Positions 7,083 to 13,173 of a DNA stretch of 14,413 bases are shown piece by piece. Within the stretch, counting starts at the first letter, position 1, and every line of letters begins with the position of its first letter. The position numbers were made by a program, and so were the translations under genes. Location: NCBI GenBank assembly GCA_937884235.1, contig CALGBT010000696.1:1-14413 (forward strand), read 5' to 3'. The notes under the pieces are model-generated. The model worked only from the letters and a program-made list of their open reading frames with translations. It was not told the DNA's origin and ran no database searches. This DNA is from an uncultured Pseudomonadota bacterium (GTDB taxonomy: Bacteria; Myxococcota_A; UBA9042; CAIXZC01).

Positions 7083-7113
7083 AGCCACGTTGTCCGGGTG
7101 CCGTTAGTCGGTA

Positions 7114-7120
7114 GGAGGAG
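7114..7120 (+). promoter_or_regulatory. strong ribosome binding site
   Basis: GGAGGAG lies 4 nt before the ATG at 7125, fixing that start over the in-frame GTG at 7098. Confidence 0.75.
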
Positions 7121-7124
7121 TCAG

Positions 7125-8468
7125 ATGGTCAGGCGGGTTAGGGTGTTGATTCTAGGGGCTGCAGGACGGGATTTTCACAACTTCAATATGGCTTACAGGG
7201 GTGACCGCGGCTACGAAGTCGTTGCCTTCACTGCGACGCAGATTCCCAATATCGACGGTCGCCGGTATCCCAGCCAACTGGCCGGCCCCCTCTATCCCTC
7301 GGGCATTCCCATCTGGCCTGAGGAGCAGCTCGAAGAGATCATCGCCCGGGAGCGCATCGAGCAGGTCGTCTTCTCCTACAGCGATGTCTCGCACCAGACG
7401 GTGATGCACCTCGCGGCCCGAGTCAATGCCTGCGGCGCCGACTTCCAGTTGCTCGGGGGCAATCGAACACTTATCGACGCGCAGATTCCTGTGCTCTCGG
7501 TTTGTGCCGTGCGCACCGGCTGCGGCAAGAGTCAGACCAGCCGCAAGATTGCCACCATCCTGAAGAATCAGAATGTCAGGGTGGCGGTGATCAGACATCC
7601 CATGCCCTATGGCGATTTGGTGAAGCAGCGGGTCCAGCGGTTTGCCACCTTCGAAGACCTGCGCACCCACAAATGCACCATCGAGGAAATAGAAGAGTAT
7701 GAGCAGTATGTCGCCCGAGGGATGGCCATCTTCGCCGGCGTGGACTACGAAGCCATTGTCCGCGAGGCAGAGAAAGAAGCTGACGTGCTGATCTGGGACG
7801 GTGGCAACAATGATACGCCCTTCATCCGCTCGGACCTCCAGGTCGTGGTTGTTGACCCCCTGCGTGCAGGACATGAACTGCTCTACCATCCCGGCGAGAC
7901 CAACCTGCGGCTGGCGGATGTTATCGTTGTTAACAAGGTCGACCGTGCCGATGCCGCAGGACTGGCCATGGTCCGCGCCAACGCAGCCGCTGCTAACCCC
8001 GCAGCCACGGTGATTATGGCCGACTCCGAAGTTGGCCTGGAAGATGCGGAGGCTGTTCGAGGCAAGCGTGTCCTGGTAGTTGAAGATGGGCCGACCCTGA
8101 CCCACGGTGGCATGTCCTATGGTGCCGGCTACGTGGCAGCCGAACGTTTTGGTGCGGCGACCATCGTCGACCCACGGCCCTTCGCCACGGGTCCACTGGC
8201 CGAAGCCTACGAGAAGTATCCCCACATGGGTCCGATTCTGCCGGCCCTGGGTTACTACCCCGAGCAGCTGGCTGCGCTGGAGGAAACCATCGCCAGGTGC
8301 GACTGCGATGTTGTGGTAGTGGGTACGCCCGTGGACCTGCGGCGCTACGTCGCCATCACGAAGCCCGCTGTTCGTGTCACCTATGAACTGGTTGAGCGGG
8401 CCGGAGAGCCGCAACTGGATGACCTCATCGCGGGCTTCTTGTCACGTCACGGCCAGGGGCGCCCGTGA
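7125..8468 (+). CDS. COG2403 / cyclic 2,3-diphosphoglycerate synthetase-like P-loop protein
   Basis: A 447-residue soluble protein matching the family that includes archaeal cyclic 2,3-diphosphoglycerate synthetase, which closes 2,3-diphosphoglycerate with ATP; bacterial members are usually labelled predicted GTPases. The N-terminal domain opens with LILGAAGRDFHNFN (8-21) and TATQIPNIDGRRYP (36-49). A P-loop, RTGCGKS, lies at 130-136. RHPMPYGDL (157-165), WDGGNND (224-230), DPLRAGHE (244-251) and a GTPase-like NKVD (270-273) follow, and the length is near that of the archaeal enzyme (about 460). All expected motifs look intact. It has its own promoter and strong ribosome binding site, and the kinase gene overlaps its last bases (GTGA). 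Family assignment is firm; whether this bacterial form makes the cyclic compound is not established. Confidence 0.88.
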   Translation: MVRRVRVLILGAAGRDFHNFNMAYRGDRGYEVVAFTATQIPNIDGRRYPSQLAGPLYPSGIPIWPEEQLEEIIARERIEQVVFSYSDVSHQTVMHLAARVNACGADFQLLGGNRTLIDAQIPVLSVCAVRTGCGKSQTSRKIATILKNQNVRVAVIRHPMPYGDLVKQRVQRFATFEDLRTHKCTIEEIEEYEQYVARGMAIFAGVDYEAIVREAEKEADVLIWDGGNNDTPFIRSDLQVVVVDPLRAGHELLYHPGETNLRLADVIVVNKVDRADAAGLAMVRANAAAANPAATVIMADSEVGLEDAEAVRGKRVLVVEDGPTLTHGGMSYGAGYVAAERFGAATIVDPRPFATGPLAEAYEKYPHMGPILPALGYYPEQLAALEETIARCDCDVVVVGTPVDLRRYVAITKPAVRVTYELVERAGEPQLDDLIAGFLSRHGQGRP

Positions 8469-9445
8469 GAGGTCTGAGTGAGCGGGATACCATTCCGGGA
8501 AGGGTGCTCTGCAATAACTTTCTCGTGGCTGGGAGTATCGGCAAGGGTGCGGTCTCGGACGTTTATCTGGCGCGGCAGTCGAGCCTCGGTAACCGGAGCG
8601 TTGCCGTCAAGGTGCTCAAGAAGGTAATTTGCGCCAGTTCCGGTCCGTCCTCTTCCGTCCACGTCAAGCATTTTGCCTTTGAGGCCGAGATGCTGCACCT
8701 TTGCAAGTCCTCTGCCTTTGCCGCGGTCCACGACTACGGAACCCTGGATGATGGCGATGTCAGGCGCCCGTTCATGATCATGGAGTATCTCAGCGGGGCG
8801 TTGCTCTCCAGGTACCTTGAACAAGGACAGCAGTTCCCGCTGCCGCTGGCGGCGCGCATTGTGCTCACCATCGGGGAGGCGCTCAGCGAGCTGCATCGCC
8901 ACAAGGTCACTTACCGGGATCTCTCCCCGTCCAACGTCATGCTGGAGGAGGCCGGCTCCTATCGGCTCTCCCCGCGTCTCTTCGACCTCTCACATGCCAT
9001 GCGGGAAGGGGAAGAAGACCAGGAGCGTATGGCTATCGGCAGGCTCCTCGCCGGCACCCCGCTCTACGCCGCCCCCGAACTTGCCACCGGCGCCGGTACG
9101 GCCAGCGCAGACGTATACTCCCTGGCGGCTCTCTGTTATGCGCTCATGGCCGGGCGGCCACCCATCAAGCTGGCAACCAATACCTGGGAGGAGTACAGCG
9201 CGGCCATGGGCAAGACCAAATCGCTGCCTGAAGTTCCCCTGCGCAAGCTCCACAAGGACTTTCCGCGGGCTCTTGACCTTCTCCTCGCCACCTGCCTGTC
9301 ACCCCACCCTGGCAAGCGGGTTCAGACCATGACCGAATTTGTTTCAAGATTCGCGTTGGCCGTGCTCGATTCCAATCTGGTGGAGGGTGATTCTGAGGAC
9401 AGTTCGATGTCCGGGGCGCTGGTCAGAGCACTTCTGGGGAAGTAG
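8465..9445 (+). CDS. Hanks-type Ser/Thr protein kinase, soluble
   Basis: A 326-residue cytosolic kinase without a transmembrane segment or sensor domain. Motifs: glycine loop GSIGKG (23-28), VAVK with catalytic Lys49, a Ser-rich insert at 56-65 before helix C (Glu73 or Glu75), the catalytic loop YRDLSPSN (150-157; Asp152 and Asn157), FDLS in place of DFG (Asp174), GTPLYAAPE (197-205), and SADVYSL (214-220). Tyr replaces His of HRD and Leu-Ser replaces Phe-Gly of DFG, but the catalytic Lys, both Asp residues and Asn are kept, so activity is plausible. The GTG at 8465 overlaps the upstream stop as GTGA, with AGGGG 5 nt ahead. This placement suggests co-translation with, and possibly regulation of, the COG2403 protein. 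The 3' end overlaps the convergent PilZ gene by 23 bp. Confidence 0.9.
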   Translation: MRGLSERDTIPGRVLCNNFLVAGSIGKGAVSDVYLARQSSLGNRSVAVKVLKKVICASSGPSSSVHVKHFAFEAEMLHLCKSSAFAAVHDYGTLDDGDVRRPFMIMEYLSGALLSRYLEQGQQFPLPLAARIVLTIGEALSELHRHKVTYRDLSPSNVMLEEAGSYRLSPRLFDLSHAMREGEEDQERMAIGRLLAGTPLYAAPELATGAGTASADVYSLAALCYALMAGRPPIKLATNTWEEYSAAMGKTKSLPEVPLRKLHKDFPRALDLLLATCLSPHPGKRVQTMTEFVSRFALAVLDSNLVEGDSEDSSMSGALVRALLGK

Positions 9446-10724
9446 ATTCCCCGGTCAACTGCTCCAGCAGAACGCGGTAGAGTTCGAGATGCATCTTATC
9501 AGTGCGCATAGAGAGGCGCATCTCAAAGAGACCGCCATCGTTTTCGTTGCCTTCCGCATCGTCAGCTCGCACCCGGGTCACATCCCCAATGAGTTCAATC
9601 TGGGAAATCTTGCGGGCTCCGGCCAGCGGAATGACCACGGAAATCGGGGCATATAATTGAGGTAGTTGCTGCGAAGACACGACCTTCAGCCCCGCGCAGT
9701 AGAGGCGTGTCGCCTGTCCTTGGAAGCGGCTGTTGCCAATCTTGTAGACAACTGGCAACTCAAGGTCATTGGCTACAACATTGCGAATGCGCTGCGTCTG
9801 GATGAGTGTCGCGCCCTTCCGGGCATTTGCCCCGCCACCGCCGCCAAAGAGTCGCTTGAAGAGCGAAGGCTTGCTCCCGGGCACCGCTGGGCCCGTCGTT
9901 GTGGTTGTTTTCAACTCAGCAGTGCCGCCAGCGGGTTCGTTCTCTGTGGCCGCTTTCTCCGCCCCCTTGTTCTGCTTTGCCGCCGCCTTGGCCGCCGCGG
10001 CCTCTTTCTTCTTCTGCGCAGCCAGTTCCTTGGCAGCTGCGGCTTCCATCTTCTTCTGCGCTGCCAGTTCCTTGCGGGTGGGCTGCGGTGCGGCATCTGT
10101 TGCACCAGGTGTGCTCGTTGATTGCTCTGCAACGGCCGATTCGGTGGCGTGCATGGCCTTCGCCTCAGCCTCCCGCAATTCAGCCGTGTTGCCGAAGCTG
10201 GCGAGGATGGCATCGGCTTCTTCCATCTCGTCAAGGCTGGCGAAGAGAGAAGAGTGCAATGCCTTGACCCGTTCTTCACCCTCGCGGTGAATAGCCTCGA
10301 AGCTGAAAGCGTAGGCGCGCTCGTCAGTCTTGTCCTCTCCCACTACTCGAATGAGGCCCGAATCGATGCCCAGAGCCTTATCCAGGAACATGCGCAGCCG
10401 CCGGGGTTCACGCGCCACCGCGTCACCGAATTCGACGGCGAACTGGTCACGGCCAGTATCCTGCCGGAGTTCGCGCACCACACGGGCTTTCAGGAAGAGG
10501 GTCAACTCCGGGTTCTGGCGGTCCGATAAATTCAGGAGCAGACGCGTACCCTCCGGCGGTATTACGTCCGCCTCAAAGCGCGCTCCGGTCTTGCTGACAT
10601 CCACCGTGTAGGCCGGAACCTCGTCGCCCTCCATGGTGAAGGTAACGCCGATTCGGCGCATCACGCGGTCATAGCGTCGCCGTTCACTCCCCGCAGGGTT
10701 CTTGGTATCTTCTTTGTCCACCAT
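9423..10724 (-). CDS. PilZ domain protein with two PilZ-like regions and an Ala/Lys-rich linker
   Basis: A 433-residue cytosolic protein. The N-terminal PilZ domain (about 13-120) shows RRYDR at 16-20 (RxxxR) and DVSKTG at 42-47 (DxSxxG), the standard cyclic-di-GMP contacts. After a helical stretch (~140-195) comes a linker with two 14-residue repeats, KELAAQKK(M/K)EAAAA, at 218-245, a Thr run, and a basic patch before GGGGG (294-298). A second PilZ-like region (about 305-425) keeps the strand pattern (ATRLYCAGLKV) but lacks RxxxR and DxSxxG, so it probably does not bind the nucleotide. The ATG at 10724 is preferred: the GTG at 10739 lies inside the predicted -10 box. Its 3' end overlaps the kinase gene. 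Likely role: cyclic-di-GMP-dependent output; the partner is unknown. Confidence 0.85.
   Translation of the reverse strand: MVDKEDTKNPAGSERRRYDRVMRRIGVTFTMEGDEVPAYTVDVSKTGARFEADVIPPEGTRLLLNLSDRQNPELTLFLKARVVRELRQDTGRDQFAVEFGDAVAREPRRLRMFLDKALGIDSGLIRVVGEDKTDERAYAFSFEAIHREGEERVKALHSSLFASLDEMEEADAILASFGNTAELREAEAKAMHATESAVAEQSTSTPGATDAAPQPTRKELAAQKKMEAAAAKELAAQKKKEAAAAKAAAKQNKGAEKAATENEPAGGTAELKTTTTTGPAVPGSKPSLFKRLFGGGGGANARKGATLIQTQRIRNVVANDLELPVVYKIGNSRFQGQATRLYCAGLKVVSSQQLPQLYAPISVVIPLAGARKISQIELIGDVTRVRADDAEGNENDGGLFEMRLSMRTDKMHLELYRVLLEQLTGESTSPEVL
9990..10073 (-). repeat. 42-bp tandem repeat inside the PilZ gene
   Basis: Two adjacent in-frame 42-bp units (9990-10031 and 10032-10073) encode nearly identical 14-residue segments, differing by Met/Lys. 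They lie in the charged linker between the two PilZ-like regions. Such repeats can change copy number and so alter linker length. Confidence 0.8.
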
Positions 10725-10737
10725 AATCACCGCTTTC

Positions 10738-10767
10738 ACTTTAGCAGATGTGGACAGGCAGAGACAA
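10738..10767 (-). promoter_or_regulatory. sigma70-like promoter for the PilZ gene
   Basis: On the minus strand, TTGTCT (10767-10762), an 18-bp spacer, and TAAAGT (10743-10738) preceded by TGC (an extended -10). The predicted start is near 10731, leaving only about 7 nt before the ATG at 10724, so the message would be close to leaderless. It sits between the lipoprotein stop and the PilZ start. Confidence 0.5.
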
Positions 10768-10783
10768 AGGAAAAAAGCGGTGG

Positions 10784-11230
10784 TTAGGGGATAGTTGCAG
10801 TTAGCTCGGCATTCAGGGCCACGGTCGCCGGCAGGTCAATGCGCCAGCCTTCTTCATGCACCATCTCCAGAATGCGCTTGGTACCCCCGCTGGCAATCTC
10901 CAAACGGACCCGCTGCGCGCCGTCAGCCACCCGGCGGGAATCGAAATCTCGTCGTTGCCCAGAATAGGAATCGAAGACGAGGCAATCCGCCGGTACCATT
11001 GGTGGGTCCAACTTCAGGGCCCCGCTCAGCCGCTCGGAGCATGCGGTCAGTTCCTCTTGTGATGCCTTGGAGAGCATGCCAAAGAGTTCATCCTGAATCG
11101 CCCCGTGACCATCCTGTCGGGCAATTTCACACAACTCGTAGAATGCCTGAGCCACGGCCTCGGGGGGAGGCTCTGGGCTGCAGCCTGCCAGTGTCATTGC
11201 CACGGTCATAGCCAATATCCAACGTCCCAT
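10784..11230 (-). CDS. small predicted lipoprotein, function unknown
   Basis: A 148-residue protein with a lipoprotein signal: a short basic n-region (MGR), a hydrophobic stretch, then LAGC (14-17) as the lipobox, with Cys17 as the lipid anchor and Ser at +2. The mature part is Pro-rich at first (SPEPPPE), then helical with Cys residues (C34, C64, C83 by count), and ends in strands with LEMVHEEGWRIDLP. That ending resembles NTF2-like/SnoaL-type small lipoproteins, but the match is only suggestive. The ATG at 11230 is chosen because AGGAGG lies 4 nt upstream and the signal peptide starts there. It has its own divergent promoter. The PilZ gene follows 59 bp downstream in the same direction with a separate promoter. 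Confidence 0.8.
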   Translation of the reverse strand: MGRWILAMTVAMTLAGCSPEPPPEAVAQAFYELCEIARQDGHGAIQDELFGMLSKASQEELTACSERLSGALKLDPPMVPADCLVFDSYSGQRRDFDSRRVADGAQRVRLEIASGGTKRILEMVHEEGWRIDLPATVALNAELTATIP

Positions 11231-11234
11231 GGGG

Positions 11235-11240
11235 CCTCCT
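11235..11240 (-). promoter_or_regulatory. ribosome binding site deciding the lipoprotein start
   Basis: AGGAGG on the minus strand, 4 nt before the ATG at 11230. It rules out the longer in-frame start at 11272. Confidence 0.7.
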
Positions 11241-11250
11241 GTCTGCCCCC

Positions 11251-11279
11251 ACGCTAGTGCACGACGCACCACTTGTCAA
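11251..11279 (-). promoter_or_regulatory. promoter for the lipoprotein gene
   Basis: On the minus strand, a consensus TTGACA (11279-11274), a 17-bp spacer, and TAGCGT (11256-11251). The start would be near 11244, giving a leader of about 14 nt. The -35 box is 4 bp from the -35 box of the opposing symporter promoter. Confidence 0.5.
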
Positions 11280-11283
11280 CGCC

Positions 11284-11311
11284 TTGCCATGAGACCGATT
11301 GCTGGTAGGAT
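11284..11311 (+). promoter_or_regulatory. promoter for the symporter/protease unit
   Basis: TTGCCA at 11284-11289, a 16-bp spacer, and TAGGAT at 11306-11311 preceded by TGG (an extended -10). The predicted start near 11318 excludes the in-frame ATG at 11299 as the translation start. Confidence 0.5.
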
Positions 11312-11321
11312 GGGGGAAACC

Positions 11322-11329
11322 AAAGGAGG
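11322..11329 (+). promoter_or_regulatory. strong ribosome binding site for the symporter
   Basis: AAAGGAGG lies 5 nt before the ATG at 11335. It fixes that start over the ATG at 11299. Confidence 0.8.
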
Positions 11330-11334
11330 TTGCC

Positions 11335-13173
11335 ATGCCGTTGGCCCTCGTCGACTGGCTGATCATCGCGGCCTATGTAATCTTCACCATCGCGGTGGGA
11401 CTCTACTACCGCAAACAGGCCTCGCAGGGGCTGGCATCCTTCTTTGTGGGGGACCGCTCCTTCCCCTGGTGGATGGTGGGCATATCCATGGTGGCAACCA
11501 CCTTTGCCGCCGATACGCCCCTCGCCATTACCGGCATCGTCGCCCGGGATGGAATCTCGGGCAACTGGTTCTGGTGGTCCCTGGGGCTGGCCCACCTGGG
11601 GGTTGTCTTCGTTGTCGCCCGGCTCTGGCGCAACTCCCGGGTTATCACCGATGCCGAAGTTGTGGAACTGCGCTACGAAGGAACCAGTGCGGCTGTACTG
11701 CGGGGCTTCAAGGCATTCTTCTTCGCCATCGTCATCAACTGCATCACCATGGGCTGGGTGATTCGAGCAGTGGGCAAAATTGCCCATAGCTTTCTGCGCT
11801 GGGACGAAGCGCTCCCCGCATTGCACGCCTGGATGTCCGGCTGGTGGCCCCGAAATATTTCCATTGCCGACCCGGGAGAGGGTCTCTCCATTCTCATCAT
11901 GTCGGCCCTGGCACTCTTCTATGCGTCCCTCGGCGGCATCCGCAGCGTGATCATCACCGATTTGGTACAGTTCGCCATGGCCATGGTCGGGGCGATCATC
12001 TTCGCGTGGTTCGCCGTGGACCACGTTGGTGGGCTTGATTCTCTGGTGACGCAGCTCTACACCCTCTATCCGGAGCGGGCTGACGGTATCCTCGCTTTTG
12101 TCCCCACCGATCTGGCTGGCGGCGCCCTCTTTGGCTTCATCATGTTTGTTACTGTGCAATGGTGGGCGCAGCACAATTCCGATGGTGGCGGCTACTTTGC
12201 CCAGCGCATCTGCTCAGCCAGGGACGAGCATCACGCCACCAAGGGAACCCTTCTCTTCACCCTGACCCACTATCTGGTACGGACCTGGCCGTGGATCCTG
12301 GTGGGGCTGGTGGCCCTGGTGGTCTTCCCCCTCGAACCCGGCGCCGGCAGTGCTCTCTCTCCGGAATATGAGCGCGTCCTCTCCGACCGGGAAGCCGCCT
12401 ATCCGGTGCTCATCATGCAGCTGCTGCCTCCCGGTCTCGTGGGACTTCTGGTGGCCAGCCTCATTGCCGCGTTCATGTCCACCATCGACACGCACATCAA
12501 CTGGGGGTCGTCATATCTTGTCAACGATGTCTACGCTCGCTTCCTGAAGCCTTCCGCTAGCGAGCGTGAATTGGTGCTCGCCGGCCGGCTGGCCACCGTC
12601 CTGGTCCTGGTCATCGCCCTGGCGGTGACCACTCGCATCGATTCCATCAAAGATGCCTGGGAGTTCTTTACGGCGCTGGGAGCGGGCCTCGGGTTGCCAC
12701 ATATCCTCCGCTGGGTCTGGTGGCGATTGAACGCATTGAGCGAGTTGACGGGGCTGGTCAGCGCAGCGCTCATGACTGCAGTGCTCTGGGTCTTCTTCCC
12801 CGACCTGGACTACTCCTGGAAGCTCCTTTGTACAGTGTTGGTTTCCACGGTCCTGATGTTCACCGTGACCCTCCTGACCAAGCCCGTCTCCACGGAGCGG
12901 CTGCGCACTTTCTATGAGCTGGTTCGCCCCTACGGGTTCTGGGGACCTGTGGCCGACAGCGCCGCCTCGGCCCGCAACCAGCAACGACTCTGGCGGGCGC
13001 TGGCAATGTGGGGCGGTTCGGCAGTCCTGCTCTTTGGAACGCTCTATGGTCTCAAAGAACTCCTGCTGGGGTCTCACGGTCTCGGTGCGGCAATCTGTTT
13101 CGGGACCACCGTCGGCTGGGTTCTGGTCATTCGCTCCGTTGGGGCCGGTGGCTCCGTCAGCAGTGCCTCGTAA
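11335..13173 (+). CDS. sodium:solute symporter (SSS / SLC5 family)
   Basis: A 612-residue polytopic inner-membrane transporter of the LeuT-like fold, with about 13-14 hydrophobic segments. It should couple the sodium gradient to uptake of an unidentified small solute. The N-terminus (VDWLIIAAYVIFTIAVGLYY) and the following SFFVGDRSFPWWMVG (35-49) are typical. FYASLGGIRSVIITDLVQF marks the middle core, and FMSTIDTHINWG (about 380-391, Ser382/Thr383) matches the sodium-site helix. The block with WWAQHNSDGGGYFAQR and then HYLVRTWPWILVG belongs to an SSS subgroup of unknown substrate that I recall from several environmental bacterial phyla. The ATG at 11335 follows AAAGGAGG. The stop overlaps the protease start (TAATG), so the two genes are probably co-translated. 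Family call firm; substrate unknown. Confidence 0.93.
   Translation: MPLALVDWLIIAAYVIFTIAVGLYYRKQASQGLASFFVGDRSFPWWMVGISMVATTFAADTPLAITGIVARDGISGNWFWWSLGLAHLGVVFVVARLWRNSRVITDAEVVELRYEGTSAAVLRGFKAFFFAIVINCITMGWVIRAVGKIAHSFLRWDEALPALHAWMSGWWPRNISIADPGEGLSILIMSALALFYASLGGIRSVIITDLVQFAMAMVGAIIFAWFAVDHVGGLDSLVTQLYTLYPERADGILAFVPTDLAGGALFGFIMFVTVQWWAQHNSDGGGYFAQRICSARDEHHATKGTLLFTLTHYLVRTWPWILVGLVALVVFPLEPGAGSALSPEYERVLSDREAAYPVLIMQLLPPGLVGLLVASLIAAFMSTIDTHINWGSSYLVNDVYARFLKPSASERELVLAGRLATVLVLVIALAVTTRIDSIKDAWEFFTALGAGLGLPHILRWVWWRLNALSELTGLVSAALMTAVLWVFFPDLDYSWKLLCTVLVSTVLMFTVTLLTKPVSTERLRTFYELVRPYGFWGPVADSAASARNQQRLWRALAMWGGSAVLLFGTLYGLKELLLGSHGLGAAICFGTTVGWVLVIRSVGAGGSVSSAS

Noticed and set aside
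7152..8414. 420-codon minus-strand open frame opposite the COG2403 gene
   Set aside because: A product of codon-position GC bias; the plus strand encodes a well-conserved P-loop protein.
10725..10739. GTG at 10739 as start of the PilZ protein
   Set aside because: It overlaps the predicted -10 box, so it would not be in the transcript.
10744..10783. Run of six T (minus strand) after the lipoprotein stop as an intrinsic terminator
   Set aside because: No convincing GC-rich hairpin precedes the T-run.
11299..11334. ATG at 11299 as start of the symporter
   Set aside because: It lies within the predicted promoter spacer, and AAAGGAGG points to the ATG at 11335.
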